NCBI RefSeq assembly: GCF_001424835.1
Contig: NZ_LMCQ01000012.1
Location: 683,005 to 747,004 of the forward strand
From: Variovorax sp. Root318D1
GTDB lineage: Bacteria; Pseudomonadota; Gammaproteobacteria; Burkholderiales; Burkholderiaceae_C
Direction of reading: 5' to 3'
DNA length: 64,000 bases
Shown here: positions 52,165 to 62,386 of the stretch, piece after piece
How positions within the stretch are numbered: position 1 is the stretch's first letter
Layout: each line of letters opens with the position of its first letter
Position numbers and translations under genes: made by a program
The notes under the pieces: generated by a model
Databases searched by the model: none
Told to the model about the DNA's origin: nothing
What the model saw: the letters and a program-made list of their open reading frames with translations, nothing else

Positions 52165-53616
52165 GTGATTCACGGCGAGATCCATCAGAACGTGCGGCAA
52201 TACATCAACGGCCGCTGGGAAACCAGCGCGACCACTGGTGTGAGCGCCAATCCTTCGGACACCAGCGAAGTGGTGGCCGAATACGCACGTGCCGATCGAC
52301 GCCAGGTCGAATCCGCGATCCGCGCGGCGGCCGACGCCTTTCCGCACTGGAGCCACAGCACGCCGCAGCGCCGGGCCGACGTGCTCGACCGCATCGGCAC
52401 CGAGCTTTTGGCACGCAAGGACGAGCTGGGCCTGCTGCTGGCGCGTGAAGTCGGCAAGACGCTGCCCGAGGCTGTGGCCGAGGCCACGCGCGCCGGGCAA
52501 ACATTCAAGTTCTTTGCGGGCGAGGCCATGCGCGGCGGCGGCGAGAACATGGCGTCGCTCCGTGCTGGCGTGCAGGTCGACGTCACGCGCGAGCCGGTCG
52601 GCGTGGCTGGACTCATCACGCCGTGGAACTCCCCGCTGGCCGTGCCGGCGACCAAGATTGCACCCGCTCTGGCTCATGGCAACAGCGTGGTGTTCAAGCC
52701 CGCCGAACTGGTGCCGGCCTGCGGCTGGACGCTGGCCGAAATCATCAGCCGCGCCGCGCTGCCTGCGGGCGTGTTCAACCTCGTGATGGGCAGCGGCCGC
52801 GAGGCCGGCCAGGCGCTGGTCGACAGCCCACTGGTCGATGCGGTGAGCTTCACCGGATCGGCCCGCAACGGCGAACGCATTCTCCAGACAGCCGCCGCGC
52901 GCCGCGCCAAGGTGCAGCTCGAGATGGGCGGCAAGAACGCGCTGGTGGTGCTGGCCGATGCCGACATCGACCACGCGGTCGACTGCGCGGTGCAAGGTGC
53001 CTACTTTTCCAACGGCCAGCGCTGCACGGCGTCGAGCCGGCTCATCGTCGAGGCCGCCGTGCACGATGTGTTCGTGTCGCGGCTTCGCGACCGGCTCAAG
53101 GCGTTGAAGATCGGCCACGCGCTCGAACGCGGAATCGACATCGGGCCACTGGTCGACGAAGACCGGCTGGCGCGCAGCCTGGCCTGGGTTGGCATTGCGC
53201 GCGAAGAAGGCGCCGAGCATGTGTGGGGCGGCGAGCCGCTCAAGCGTGCCACGGCCGGCCACTACATGAGCCCGGCACTCTTCCTGGCCCAGCCCGGGCA
53301 CCGCATCGCGCGCGAGGAAATCTTCGGCCCGCTGGCCTGCGTGCTGCGCGCCGCCGACTACGACGAGGCGCTGGCGCTGTGCAACGACACGCCCTCGGGC
53401 CTGTGCGCGGGCATCTGCACCAACTCGCTCAAGCATGCGATGCATTTCAGGAGGCATGCCGAGGTCGGCATGACGATGGTCAATCTGCCGACCGCGGGCG
53501 TGGACTTCCACGTGCCCTTTGGCGGCCGCAAGGGGTCGGGCTACGGGCCGCGCGAACAAGGGCGCCACGCCGCGGAGTTCTACACGACGGTCAAGACCGG
53601 CTACATGCTGGCCTGA
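52165..53616 (+). CDS. Aldehyde dehydrogenase, probable 2-oxoglutarate semialdehyde dehydrogenase
   Basis: A 483-residue NAD(P)-dependent aldehyde dehydrogenase. The catalytic cysteine is in FSNGQRCTASSR and the general-base glutamate in LEMGGKNALVVL; TPWNSPLAVPATKIAPALAHGN and the C-terminal FGGRKGSGYGPREQG are typical of the semialdehyde/2-oxoglutarate-semialdehyde branch. Translation starts at GTG (52165). It is the first gene of the sugar operon and would produce 2-oxoglutarate at the end of oxidative pentose breakdown, an inference from context. The gap to ytfQ is 54 bp. Confidence 0.92.
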   Translation: MIHGEIHQNVRQYINGRWETSATTGVSANPSDTSEVVAEYARADRRQVESAIRAAADAFPHWSHSTPQRRADVLDRIGTELLARKDELGLLLAREVGKTLPEAVAEATRAGQTFKFFAGEAMRGGGENMASLRAGVQVDVTREPVGVAGLITPWNSPLAVPATKIAPALAHGNSVVFKPAELVPACGWTLAEIISRAALPAGVFNLVMGSGREAGQALVDSPLVDAVSFTGSARNGERILQTAAARRAKVQLEMGGKNALVVLADADIDHAVDCAVQGAYFSNGQRCTASSRLIVEAAVHDVFVSRLRDRLKALKIGHALERGIDIGPLVDEDRLARSLAWVGIAREEGAEHVWGGEPLKRATAGHYMSPALFLAQPGHRIAREEIFGPLACVLRAADYDEALALCNDTPSGLCAGICTNSLKHAMHFRRHAEVGMTMVNLPTAGVDFHVPFGGRKGSGYGPREQGRHAAEFYTTVKTGYMLA

Positions 53617-53670
53617 CCACCACGGACGGTTTTCATCAGCAAGCAAACAGAGAAAGAAGGAGACATTCCC

Positions 53671-54636
53671 ATGAAACTCAATCGCCGCACCCTCAACATC
53701 GCACTCGCCGCTGCCTCGCTGGGCAGTCTCTTGCCGGCCACCGCGCTGGCGCAGAAGAAGATCGTGCTGGGCTTCAGCCAGGTCGGGGCCGAGAGCGAAT
53801 GGCGCACCGCCAACACCGAGTCGATCAAGTCTTCCGCCAAGGAGGCGGGCATCGAGCTCAAGTTCTCCGATGCGCAGCAGAAACAAGAGAACCAGATCAA
53901 GGCGATCCGCTCGTTCATTGCGCAGAAGGTCGACGTGATTGCCTTCTCGCCGGTGGTCGAATCGGGCTGGGAAACGGTGCTGCGCGAAGCCAAGGCCGCG
54001 AAGATCCCGGTGGTGCTGACCGACCGTTCCGTCAACACCAAGGACGATTCGCTCTACGTGACCTTCATGGGCTCCGACTTTGTCGAGGAGGGCCGCAAGG
54101 CGGGCCGCTGGCTGGTCGAAAAGATGAAGGACCAGAAGGCGGACGTGAACATCGTTGAGCTGCAGGGCACCGTGGGCTCGGCACCGGCCATCGACCGCAA
54201 GAAGGGCTTCGAGGAAATCATCAAGGCCGATCCCAAGTTCAAGATCGTTCGCTCGCAGACCGGCGACTTCACGCGCGCCAAGGGCAAGGAAGTCATGGAA
54301 GCCTTCCTGAAGGCCGAAGGCAAGAAGATCAACGTGCTGTACGCGCACAACGACGACATGGCCATCGGCGCCATCCAGGCCATCGAGGAAGCAGGCTTGA
54401 AGCCAGCCAAGGACATCACGATCATCTCGATCGACGCCGTGAAGGGCGCCTTCGAAGCCATGATCGCCGGCAAGCTCAACGTGTCGGTGGAATGCAGCCC
54501 GCTGCTCGGGCCCCAGCTGATGAGCGCCGTGAAAGACATCAAGGCCGGCAAGGCGCTGCCCAAGCGCATCGTGACCGAAGAGACGATCTTCCCGATGGAA
54601 GTCGCCGCCAAGGAATTCCCGAATCGAAAGTATTGA
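53671..54636 (+). CDS. ytfQ: Galactofuranose-type ABC transporter substrate-binding protein
   Basis: A 321-residue periplasmic binding protein of the ribose/galactose type (Peripla_BP_4). It has a signal peptide cleaved after ATALAQ, then [21 protein letters not shown], which closely follows E. coli YtfQ, the galactofuranose receptor. Sugar-contacting aromatic and acidic residues lie in DRSVN and [15 protein letters not shown] precedes the ATG. Its cognate ATPase and permeases are encoded further down, after the chvE-gguAB set, so the operon interleaves two importers. Confidence 0.93.
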   Translation: MKLNRRTLNIALAAASLGSLLPATALAQKKIVLGFSQVGAESEWRTANTESIKSSAKEAGIELKFSDAQQKQENQIKAIRSFIAQKVDVIAFSPVVESGWETVLREAKAAKIPVVLTDRSVNTKDDSLYVTFMGSDFVEEGRKAGRWLVEKMKDQKADVNIVELQGTVGSAPAIDRKKGFEEIIKADPKFKIVRSQTGDFTRAKGKEVMEAFLKAEGKKINVLYAHNDDMAIGAIQAIEEAGLKPAKDITIISIDAVKGAFEAMIAGKLNVSVECSPLLGPQLMSAVKDIKAGKALPKRIVTEETIFPMEVAAKEFPNRKY

Positions 54637-54661
54637 GCTCTCTCCAACAACGGATCGCACC

Positions 54662-55732
54662 ATGAAACGCAACTTCCTCAAGGCCTCTCTCGCAGGCATC
54701 GCACTGGCCATCGTCGGCATCGCGCCGCTCGCGCACGCGCAGGACAAGGGTCCGATCGCCATCTCGATGCCCACCAAGTCGTCGGCGCGCTGGATCGCCG
54801 ACGGCGCCAACATGGTCAAGTACTTCAAGGAAAAGGGCTACAAGACCGACCTGCAGTACGCCGACGACGACATTCCGAACCAGCTCGCGCAGATCGAGAA
54901 CATGGTCACCAAGGGTTCGAAGGTGCTGGTCATCGCGGCCATCGACGGCACCACACTGTCCGACGTGCTGCAGAAGGCGGCCGACAAGGGCGTGAAGGTC
55001 ATCGCGTACGACCGGCTCATCAAGGGCTCGAAGAATGTCGACTACTACGCCACCTTCGACAACTTCCAGGTCGGCGTGCTGCAGGCGCAGTCGATCGAGG
55101 CGGCGCTTGGGCTGAAGAATGGCAAGGGTCCGTTCAACATCGAGCTGTTCGGCGGCTCGCCCGACGACAACAACGCCTTCTTCTTCTACAACGGCGCCAT
55201 GTCGGTGCTGGACCCGTACATCAAGAGTGGCAAGCTGGTGGTGCGCAGCAAGCAGATGGGCATGGACAAGGTCGGCACGCTGCGCTGGGACGGCGCGGTG
55301 GCGCAAGCCCGCATGGACAACCTGCTGTCGGCCTATTACTCCAAGGACCGCGTCGATGCCGTGCTGTCGCCGTACGACGGACTGTCGATCGGCATCCTGT
55401 CGTCGCTCAAGGGCGTGGGCTACGGCTCGGCTTCGCAGCCGATGCCGGTGGTGTCGGGCCAGGATGCGGAGATTCCTTCGGTCAAGTCGATCCTGCGCAA
55501 GGAACAGGCCTCGACCGTGTTCAAGGACACGCGTGAGCTGGCCAAGGTCACGGTGGCCATGGTGGACGCCATGCTGTCGGGCAAGACGCCCGAGGTGAAC
55601 GACACCAAGACGTACAACAACGGCGTCAAGGTGGTGCCCTCGTACCTGCTCAAGCCCGTGAGCGTGGACGGCGGCAACTGGAAGCAGGTGCTGGTCGACA
55701 GCGGCTACTACAAGGAAAGCCAGGTCAAGTGA
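54662..55732 (+). CDS. chvE: Multiple-sugar-binding periplasmic receptor ChvE
   Basis: A 356-residue sugar-binding protein with a signal peptide ending AHAQD. Its [26 protein letters not shown] start, [21 protein letters not shown] and [16 protein letters not shown] closely match Agrobacterium ChvE, which binds arabinose, galactose, glucose, xylose and others. Besides import, ChvE serves the VirA system in Agrobacterium; nothing of that kind is present here. It is 25 bp after ytfQ and its stop overlaps the GTG of gguA. Confidence 0.95.
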   Translation: MKRNFLKASLAGIALAIVGIAPLAHAQDKGPIAISMPTKSSARWIADGANMVKYFKEKGYKTDLQYADDDIPNQLAQIENMVTKGSKVLVIAAIDGTTLSDVLQKAADKGVKVIAYDRLIKGSKNVDYYATFDNFQVGVLQAQSIEAALGLKNGKGPFNIELFGGSPDDNNAFFFYNGAMSVLDPYIKSGKLVVRSKQMGMDKVGTLRWDGAVAQARMDNLLSAYYSKDRVDAVLSPYDGLSIGILSSLKGVGYGSASQPMPVVSGQDAEIPSVKSILRKEQASTVFKDTRELAKVTVAMVDAMLSGKTPEVNDTKTYNNGVKVVPSYLLKPVSVDGGNWKQVLVDSGYYKESQVK

Positions 55733-57297
55733 GCATGGCAATGGCGGCAGCGGATTTACGCATCCTGGAGATGCGCGGCATCACCAAGACGTTTCCCGGC
55801 GTGAAGGCGCTGAGTGACGTCAACCTGGCGGTGCGCGCGGGCGAGATCCACGCGGTGGTCGGCGAGAACGGCGCGGGCAAGTCGACGCTCATGAAGGTTC
55901 TGAGCGGCGTCTATCCGTGCGATTCGTACACCGGCGAGATCCACTTCGAGGGCGAGCTGCGCCGCTTCAGGAGCATTGCCGACAGCGAGAAGCTCGGCAT
56001 CATCATCATCCACCAGGAGCTGGCGCTGGTGCCGCTGCTGTCCATTGCCGAGAACATCTTTCTCGGCAACGAGATTGCACGTGGCGGCGTGATCGACTGG
56101 TTTGCCGCCTATGCGAAGACCCGCGACCTGCTGGCCAAGGTGGGCCTCAAGGAGCCCCCCACCACGCTCGTGACCGACCTGGGCGTGGGCAAGCAGCAGC
56201 TGGTGGAGATTGCCAAGGCGCTGGCAAAGGAAGTCAAGCTGCTGATCCTGGACGAGCCCACCGCCAGCCTCAACGAGAACGACAGCGACGCCTTGCTGAT
56301 GCTGCTGCTCGAGCTGAAGCGGCAGGGCATCGCGTCGATCCTGATCTCGCACAAGCTCAACGAGATTGCCAAGGTGGCCGATTCGATCACCGTGCTGCGC
56401 GACGGCGCGACGGTGGAGACGATGGACTGCCGCAACCAGCCGATCAGTGAGGACCGCATCATCCGCGGCATGGTCGGCCGCGACATGGCGCACCGCTATC
56501 CGCAGCGCCATCCGAAGATCGGCGAGACTGTGTTCGAAGTGCGCGACTGGCGCGTGCACCACGCGCTGCATGCCGATCGCGAGCAGATCAAGGGCGTGAA
56601 CCTGCATGTACGCCAAGGCGAAATCGTCGGCATCGCGGGCCTCATGGGCGCGGGGCGCACCGAGCTCGCAATGAGCGTGTTCGGAAAGTCCTACGGCCAG
56701 CGCATCAGCGGCACGGTGCTGATGCATGGCCAGCCGGTGGACGTAGGCACGGTGCGCAAGGCCATCGACCATGGCATTGCCTACGTCACCGAAGACCGCA
56801 AGGGTCTCGGGCTCGTGCTCGAGGAAGACATTCGCAAGAACGTGAGCCTGGCCAACCTGGAGGCGGTTTCCAAAGCCATGGTGATCGACGACGCGCGCGA
56901 ATTCAAGGTGGCAGTCGATTACCGCAAGGCACTCAACATCCGCTCTTCGGGCGTGGAACAGCTGGTGGTCAACCTGTCGGGCGGCAACCAGCAGAAGGTG
57001 GTGCTCAGCAAATGGCTCTTCACCAAGCCCGAACTATTGATTCTTGACGAACCCACGCGCGGCATCGACGTGGGCGCCAAGTACGAGATCTACACCATCA
57101 TCGACCAGCTCGCGAGCGAGGGCAAAGGCATTCTCATGATTTCTTCCGAACTGCCGGAACTGCTCGGCATGTGCGACCGCATCTATGTGATGAACGAGGG
57201 CCGCTTCGTGGCCGAATTTACGGCAGCGGAGGCTTCGCAGGAACGCATCATGCACGCCATTGTGAGCGCGGGGAGTTCCGTTCATGTCGCAGCCTGA
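55729..57297 (+). CDS. gguA: Sugar ABC transporter ATP-binding protein GguA
   Basis: A 522-residue duplicated ABC ATPase of the MglA/RbsA type, the energy subunit for ChvE-dependent sugar uptake. The first half has Walker [10 protein letters not shown] and Walker [11 protein letters not shown]; the second half has the degenerate GLMGAGRTE in place of Walker A, the signature LSGGNQQK and [15 protein letters not shown] start at the GTG at 55729, which overlaps the chvE stop and has AAGGA 12 bp upstream; the ATG at 55735 is the alternative. gguB begins inside its last codons. Confidence 0.93.
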   Translation: MSMAMAAADLRILEMRGITKTFPGVKALSDVNLAVRAGEIHAVVGENGAGKSTLMKVLSGVYPCDSYTGEIHFEGELRRFRSIADSEKLGIIIIHQELALVPLLSIAENIFLGNEIARGGVIDWFAAYAKTRDLLAKVGLKEPPTTLVTDLGVGKQQLVEIAKALAKEVKLLILDEPTASLNENDSDALLMLLLELKRQGIASILISHKLNEIAKVADSITVLRDGATVETMDCRNQPISEDRIIRGMVGRDMAHRYPQRHPKIGETVFEVRDWRVHHALHADREQIKGVNLHVRQGEIVGIAGLMGAGRTELAMSVFGKSYGQRISGTVLMHGQPVDVGTVRKAIDHGIAYVTEDRKGLGLVLEEDIRKNVSLANLEAVSKAMVIDDAREFKVAVDYRKALNIRSSGVEQLVVNLSGGNQQKVVLSKWLFTKPELLILDEPTRGIDVGAKYEIYTIIDQLASEGKGILMISSELPELLGMCDRIYVMNEGRFVAEFTAAEASQERIMHAIVSAGSSVHVAA

Positions 57298-58501
57298 AGT
57301 CAACGCGGCAGTGAACGCCGCCGTCCCCATCTCGGAGGCTGGCCCCAAGCTGCACGCCGGCTTCCTGAAGAACAACCTGCGCGAATACGGCATGCTGATC
57401 TCGCTGGTCGCGATCATGGTGCTGTTCCAGGTGCTGACCGACGGTACGCTGCTGCGGCCGCTGAACCTCACCAACCTGCTGCTGCAGAACAGCTACGTCG
57501 TCATCATGGCGCTCGGCATGCTGCTGGTGATCGTGGCGGGGCACATCGATTTGTCGGTGGGTTCGGTCTGCGGCTTCATCGGCGCACTGGCGGCGGTCCT
57601 GATGGTCGAGTACGAATGGCATTTCGTGCCCACGGCCATCATCAGCATTGCCGCCGGCGCGGTCATCGGCGCGGCGCAGGGCTGGTTTGTCGCATTCCGC
57701 AAGATCCCATCGTTCATCGTCACGCTCGCGGGCATGCTGGTGTTCAAGGGGCTCACGCTGGCGCTGCTGGCGGGGCAGTCGGTGGGGCCGTTCCCGGTCG
57801 AGTTCCAGCGGCTGAGCTCGGGCTTCATTCCCGATCCATTGGGCGGCGACACCTTGCGCACGACCTCGCTGGTGGTCGGCGCATTGGCCGCGGCGGCGCT
57901 GGTGTTCTTCAAGCTGCGCGGCCGGGCCAAGCTCGCGGCGCACGGCATGGAAACCGAGCCCTATGCGTTCTTCCTGGTGAAGAACCTGTTCTTCGCGGCC
58001 ATCATCCTTTTCTTCAGCTACCTGCTCTCGACCTACAAGGGCCTGCCGAACGTGTTGATCGTGATGGCGGTGTTGATCGTGGTGTACGACTTCGTCACCA
58101 ACCGCACCACCATCGGCCGGCGCATCTATGCGCTGGGCGGCAACGAGAAGGCAGCGCGGCTGTCGGGCGTGAAGACGCAGCGGCTCGCCTTCCTGACCTT
58201 CGTGAACATGGGCGCCCTGGCCGCGCTCGCGGGGCTGGTGTTCGCAGCGCGGCTCAACACCGCCACGCCCAAGGCGGGCCTCGGCTTCGAGCTCGATGTG
58301 ATCGCGGCCTGCTTTATCGGCGGCGCGTCGGCTTCAGGCGGCGTGGGCCGCGTGATGGGCGCGGTGATCGGCGCCTTCATCATGGGCGTGATGAACAACG
58401 GCATGTCGATCCTGGGCATCGGCATCGACTACCAGCAGGTCATCAAGGGCCTGGTGCTGCTGGCCGCTGTGTTCATCGACGTGTACAACAAGAACAAGTA
58501 A
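57284..58501 (+). CDS. gguB: Sugar ABC transporter permease GguB
   Basis: A 405-residue BPD_transp_2 permease, partner of GguA. It has about ten membrane segments and family stretches [55 protein letters not shown] and [22 protein letters not shown]. The length, with an additional soluble loop around residues 175-225, is typical of GguB. It overlaps gguA by 14 bases and ends 4 bases before ytfR. Confidence 0.94.
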   Translation: MSQPEVNAAVNAAVPISEAGPKLHAGFLKNNLREYGMLISLVAIMVLFQVLTDGTLLRPLNLTNLLLQNSYVVIMALGMLLVIVAGHIDLSVGSVCGFIGALAAVLMVEYEWHFVPTAIISIAAGAVIGAAQGWFVAFRKIPSFIVTLAGMLVFKGLTLALLAGQSVGPFPVEFQRLSSGFIPDPLGGDTLRTTSLVVGALAAAALVFFKLRGRAKLAAHGMETEPYAFFLVKNLFFAAIILFFSYLLSTYKGLPNVLIVMAVLIVVYDFVTNRTTIGRRIYALGGNEKAARLSGVKTQRLAFLTFVNMGALAALAGLVFAARLNTATPKAGLGFELDVIAACFIGGASASGGVGRVMGAVIGAFIMGVMNNGMSILGIGIDYQQVIKGLVLLAAVFIDVYNKNK

Positions 58502-58505
58502 GCGC

Positions 58506-60026
58506 ATGACGGGCGGCAGCATTTCACCCGTGCTCGAACTGCGGGGCATCCACAAGCAGTTTGGCGACATCCAGGTCCTGCGCGACGTGCAGCTGCGGCT
58601 CTACCCCGGCGAGATCCATGCGCTCATGGGGCAGAACGGCGCGGGCAAGTCCACGCTGATCAAGGTGCTGACGGGCGTGCTGCCGTCGAGCGGCGGAGAG
58701 ACATGGCTGGACGGAAAAACCATTCATCCGGCCTCGCCGCTCGAAGCGCAGAAGCTCGGCATCAGCACGGTCTACCAGGAGGTCAACCTGTGCCCGAACC
58801 TCTCGGTGGCCGAGAACGTGTTTGCGGGCCGCTATCCGCGCTGCGGCGCGGCGCAGGGTTTTCGCATCGACTGGGCGGCCGTCAACCGCCGCGCCGAGGA
58901 ATTGCTGGCGCGCATCGGGCTCGACATCGACGTGACCCGGCTGCTGTCGAGCTATTCGGTGGCAGTGCAGCAGATGGTGGCGATTGCGCGTGCGCTCGGC
59001 GTGTCGTCGAAGGTGCTGATCCTCGACGAGCCGACCTCGAGCCTTGACGACGACGAGGTGGAGAAGCTGTTCGAGGTGCTGCGGCGTCTGCGCGGCGAAG
59101 GGCTCGCCATTGTCTTCGTCACGCACTTTCTCAATCAGATGTATGCGGTGTCGGATCGCATCACGGTGCTGCGCAACGGCAACTGGGTGGGCGAGTGGCG
59201 TGCCGCCGATCTTGGACCGCAGGCGCTGATCGCGGCAATGCTGGGGCGGGAGCTCGCGGCTCAGTCAGCGCGGCCTGCTGCGCTCCCTCAGCTCGACGAA
59301 ACGGCGCAGGCGTTGCTGCAGGCAGAGGGCTTGGGGCAGGCCGGGCAGCTGCAGGCAACCGACTTGCGTGTGCGCGCCGGCGAGGTCGTCGGCATTGCGG
59401 GCCTGCTCGGCGCGGGGCGTACCGAACTTGCACGTCTGCTGTTCGGCCTGGAAACGCCCGACCGCGGTGTGCTGAAGATCGACGGCCGGACGGTCAGCTT
59501 TTCGAACCCCGCAGACGCAGTCCGCGAAGGGCTTGCCCTGTGCCCCGAAGAACGCAAGACCGACGGCATCGTGGCCGAGCTGTCCGTGCGCGAAAACATC
59601 GCGCTCGCACTGCAGGCGCGTCTCGGCACGCGGCGCTTCCTTTCGCATGCAGAGCAGACCGCGATGGCGGAACGCTTCGTCAAGTCGCTGGGCATCAAGA
59701 CCGCGAGTGTGGAAACACCCATCGGCCTGCTCTCGGGCGGCAACCAGCAGAAGGCCATGATCGCGCGCTGGCTCGCGACCGAACCGCGCCTGTTGATCCT
59801 CGACGAGCCGACGCGCGGCATCGACGTGGCGGCCAAGCAGGAAATCATGGAAGAGATATTGCGGCTCGCACGCGCGGGCATGGCGGTGGTCTTCATTTCT
59901 TCTGAAATCAGCGAGGTGGTGCGCGTGGCGCACCGCATCGTGGTGTTGCGCGATCGCAAGAAGGTGGGCGAGCTGCCGGGCGGTTCGACCGAAGACGAGG
60001 TGTACGAAATGATTGCAGCAGCATGA
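58506..60026 (+). CDS. ytfR: Sugar ABC transporter ATP-binding protein YtfR
   Basis: A 506-residue duplicated ABC ATPase. First half: Walker A GQNGAGKST, Walker B LILDEPTSSLD, but the signature reads SYSVAVQQM rather than LSxAxQQM. Second half: degenerate GLLGAGRTE, signature LSGGNQQK and [11 protein letters not shown]. It belongs with the galactofuranose-type receptor and permeases of this operon. Start at 58506 follows gguB by 4 bases. A 181-bp gap with an inverted pair of REP elements follows. Confidence 0.93.
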   Translation: MTGGSISPVLELRGIHKQFGDIQVLRDVQLRLYPGEIHALMGQNGAGKSTLIKVLTGVLPSSGGETWLDGKTIHPASPLEAQKLGISTVYQEVNLCPNLSVAENVFAGRYPRCGAAQGFRIDWAAVNRRAEELLARIGLDIDVTRLLSSYSVAVQQMVAIARALGVSSKVLILDEPTSSLDDDEVEKLFEVLRRLRGEGLAIVFVTHFLNQMYAVSDRITVLRNGNWVGEWRAADLGPQALIAAMLGRELAAQSARPAALPQLDETAQALLQAEGLGQAGQLQATDLRVRAGEVVGIAGLLGAGRTELARLLFGLETPDRGVLKIDGRTVSFSNPADAVREGLALCPEERKTDGIVAELSVRENIALALQARLGTRRFLSHAEQTAMAERFVKSLGIKTASVETPIGLLSGGNQQKAMIARWLATEPRLLILDEPTRGIDVAAKQEIMEEILRLARAGMAVVFISSEISEVVRVAHRIVVLRDRKKVGELPGGSTEDEVYEMIAAA

Positions 60027-60053
60027 TGATGCACGCGCTGTCTCCGTGTTGTC

Positions 60054-60166
60054 CCCTCTCCCGCTTGCGGGAGAGGGCTAGGGTGAGGGGAGAGGCCTTC
60101 GACAAGCCACAGGCTTTTGCGTGGGCCGCACCCTCACCCCAACCCTCTCCCGCAAGCGGGAGAGGG
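60054..60166. repeat. Inverted pair of REP elements between ytfR and ytfT
   Basis: Two copies of the same REP unit face each other. At 60054-60077 CCCTCTCCCGC pairs with GCGGGAGAGGG around TT, and at 60143-60166 the same stem closes around AA; the second copy is preceded by CCCTCACCCCAA and the first is followed by its complement TAGGGTGAGGGG, so the units are in opposite orientation. About 40 bp separate them. This is the arrangement of a mosaic REP pair (BIME) inside an operon, likely to affect transcript stability or to attract gyrase, as known for other REPs. Confidence 0.85.
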
Positions 60167-60207
60167 AGCAAGACCGATGCGTTGCGCTGTGTTCGATGGA
60201 GCCTGAC

Positions 60208-61254
60208 ATGACCAATGCCAGAAATCTCTTGGCCCGTGCGCTCAGCCATCGCCTCGCCTGGCCCATCGTCACATTGCTACTGCTACTCGCAGTCAATACC
60301 GCATTCAACGCCAGCTTCCTGCACCTCGAATGGCGCGACGGCCACCTCTACGGCAGCTTGATCGACATCGTGAATCGCGCGGCGCCGCTGGTGCTGGTGT
60401 CGCTGGGCATGACGCTTGTCATTGCCACGCGCGGCATCGACATTTCGGTGGGTGCGGTGGTCGCCATCGCGGCGGCACTGGCTGCCTGGATGATCGGCGG
60501 CTCCGTGGCGAGCGACGTCAGTCGCTTTCCGATGTGGCTGGCCATCGTGGCCGCCCTTGGCATCGCGCTGCTGTGCGGCCTGTGGAACGGACTGCTGGTT
60601 GCCAAGGTCGGCATGCAGCCGATCATCGCAACGCTGATTCTCATGGTGGCGGGGCGAGGCATTGCGCAGCTCATCGCTGACGGGCAGATCATCACGATCT
60701 ACTACAAGCCGTTCTTTTTCCTGGGCAGCGGCTATCTGCTGGGCCTACCGTTCTCGCTGTTCATCGTGGCGGCGGTGTTCGTGCTGCTGTACCTGGCCAT
60801 CACCCGCACGGCGCTCGGCCTGTTCATCCAGGCCGTGGGCATCAACCCGACGGCCGCGCGCGTGGCGGGCGTGCAGGCCCGCCGGCTCGTCGTCGGTGCC
60901 TATGCGTTCTGCGGCGTGTGCGCGGGCATTGCGGGCCTTCTGATCAGCTCCAACGTCAAGAGCGCGGACGGCAACAACGCAGGCCAGCTGCTCGAACTCG
61001 ATGCGATCCTGGCGGTGACGCTGGGCGGTACGGCGCTCACGGGTGGTCGCTTCAGCCTCATGGGCAGCGTGATCGGCGCGCTGATCATCCAGACGCTGAC
61101 CTATGCCATCTACTCGCTGGGGGTGCCGCCGGAGATCAATCTGGTCGTCAAGGCCGTGGTGGTGTTTGCGGTGATGCTGCTGCAGTCGCCGGAGTTCAGG
61201 GCGGAAGTAAGAACGCTGGTGCAGCGGCCGGTGCATGAGGGAGCAAGTTCATGA
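60208..61254 (+). CDS. ytfT: Sugar ABC transporter permease YtfT
   Basis: A 348-residue BPD_transp_2 permease with about ten membrane segments: VLVSLGMTLVIATRGIDISVGAV, GLWNGLLVAKVGMQPIIATLILM, LFIQAVGINPTAARVAGV and ILAVTLGGTALTGGRFSLMGSV. It pairs with YjfF to form the heterodimeric membrane part of the galactofuranose-type importer. The ATG at 60208 has GGAG 7 bp upstream; a longer GTG frame would run through the REP and is rejected. Confidence 0.92.
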   Translation: MTNARNLLARALSHRLAWPIVTLLLLLAVNTAFNASFLHLEWRDGHLYGSLIDIVNRAAPLVLVSLGMTLVIATRGIDISVGAVVAIAAALAAWMIGGSVASDVSRFPMWLAIVAALGIALLCGLWNGLLVAKVGMQPIIATLILMVAGRGIAQLIADGQIITIYYKPFFFLGSGYLLGLPFSLFIVAAVFVLLYLAITRTALGLFIQAVGINPTAARVAGVQARRLVVGAYAFCGVCAGIAGLLISSNVKSADGNNAGQLLELDAILAVTLGGTALTGGRFSLMGSVIGALIIQTLTYAIYSLGVPPEINLVVKAVVVFAVMLLQSPEFRAEVRTLVQRPVHEGASS

Positions 61255-61315
61255 GCCCCCGCCCGGCCGTTCCGAAGGGGGCTCGCACCGCAGTGCGCAG
61301 CACGGAGGTTATCCA

Positions 61316-62344
61316 ATGAGCGCGGTGATCGAGACTGCACCCTCACCCCAACCCTCTCCCGCGCGCGGGAGAGGGGGCAAGGCGGGGCTTAATCCCAAGT
61401 ACTTGCCGTTGACGGCGACCATCTCGCTGTTCATGCTGATGGCGACGCTGGGCTCGGTGTTCTACGACGGCTTCTTTTCGGCGCAGGTATTTCTCAACCT
61501 GCTGATCGACAACGCCTTCCTGATCGTCGTGGCCGTGGGCATGACCTTCGTGATTCTTTCGGGCGGCATCGATCTCTCGGTGGGCTCGGTGATTGCGCTC
61601 ACCACGATGGTCTCGGCCTCGCTGGTCGAGAAGCATGGCTGGAGTCCCGCCGTGGTCATTCCGCTGGTGCTGGCCATGGGCACGGCTTTCGGCGCCTTCA
61701 TGGGACTGCTCATCGAACGGTTCAGGCTGCAACCCTTCATCGTCACGCTGGCGGGCATGTTTCTGGCACGCGGCCTTTGCTACCTGATCAGCATCGATTC
61801 GATCAGCATCACCAACGCGTTCTATTCCGAGGTCTCGCAGATCCGCATTCCGATCTGGGGTGAGGCTTCGCTGTCGATCAGCGCGGTGATCGCCATCGTG
61901 GTGTTGCTGGCGGCGGTGTTCATTGCGCATTGCACGCCGTTCGGGCGCACGGTGTACGCCATTGGCGGCAGCGAGCATTCGGCCATGCTGATGGGCCTGC
62001 CGGTGCGCTCCACGCTCGTCGGCGTCTACACGCTGTCCGGCTTCTGCTCGGCGCTGGCGGGCGTGATCTTCACTTTCTACATGCTGTCGGGCTACGGACT
62101 GCATGCGCTCGGGTTGGAGCTCGATGCCATTGCGGCAGTCGTGATCGGCGGCACGCTGCTCACGGGCGGCGTCGGCTATGTGGCCGGCACGCTCTTCGGC
62201 GTGCTGATGCTCGGGATCATCCAGACGCTGATTTCCTTCGACGGCACGCTCAGCTCGTGGTGGACCCGCATCGTGGTGGGTGCACTGCTCTTCGTGTTCT
62301 GCCTGCTGCAGCGCTTCTTTACTTCGCGTGCGCCCCGGCGCTGA
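61316..62344 (+). CDS. yjfF: Sugar ABC transporter permease YjfF with REP-encoded N terminus
   Basis: A 342-residue BPD_transp_2 permease, the second membrane subunit of the YtfQ-type importer: [62 protein letters not shown] and AAVVIGGTLLTGGVGYVAGTLFG. Residues about 9-20 (PSPQPSPARGRG) are encoded by a REP element at 61340-61375 that stays in frame; the membrane domain begins at about residue 30, so the insertion should be tolerated in the cytoplasmic tail. GGAGG precedes the ATG at 61316. Confidence 0.92.
   Translation: MSAVIETAPSPQPSPARGRGGKAGLNPKYLPLTATISLFMLMATLGSVFYDGFFSAQVFLNLLIDNAFLIVVAVGMTFVILSGGIDLSVGSVIALTTMVSASLVEKHGWSPAVVIPLVLAMGTAFGAFMGLLIERFRLQPFIVTLAGMFLARGLCYLISIDSISITNAFYSEVSQIRIPIWGEASLSISAVIAIVVLLAAVFIAHCTPFGRTVYAIGGSEHSAMLMGLPVRSTLVGVYTLSGFCSALAGVIFTFYMLSGYGLHALGLELDAIAAVVIGGTLLTGGVGYVAGTLFGVLMLGIIQTLISFDGTLSSWWTRIVVGALLFVFCLLQRFFTSRAPRR
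61340..61375. repeat. REP element inside the yjfF coding sequence
   Basis: The element CCCTCACCCCAA followed by the stem CCCTCTCCCGC / GCGGGAGAGGG (61352-61375) is the same unit found twice at 60054-60166. Here it lies wholly inside the translated 5' end of yjfF, 24 bp after the start codon, and its length keeps the frame. It encodes a Pro/Ser/Arg-rich peptide. A 11-bp GC-rich hairpin this close to the start codon may slow translation. Confidence 0.88.
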
Positions 62345-62386
62345 CGCTTTTTCTTTTTATCTCTCTCGCCTTCAGGAAACTTCCGC

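Noticed and set aside
60121..60207. GTG-initiated N-terminal extension of YtfT
   Set aside because: The extension encodes the REP element; the ATG at 60208 has a proper ribosome binding site and matches family length.
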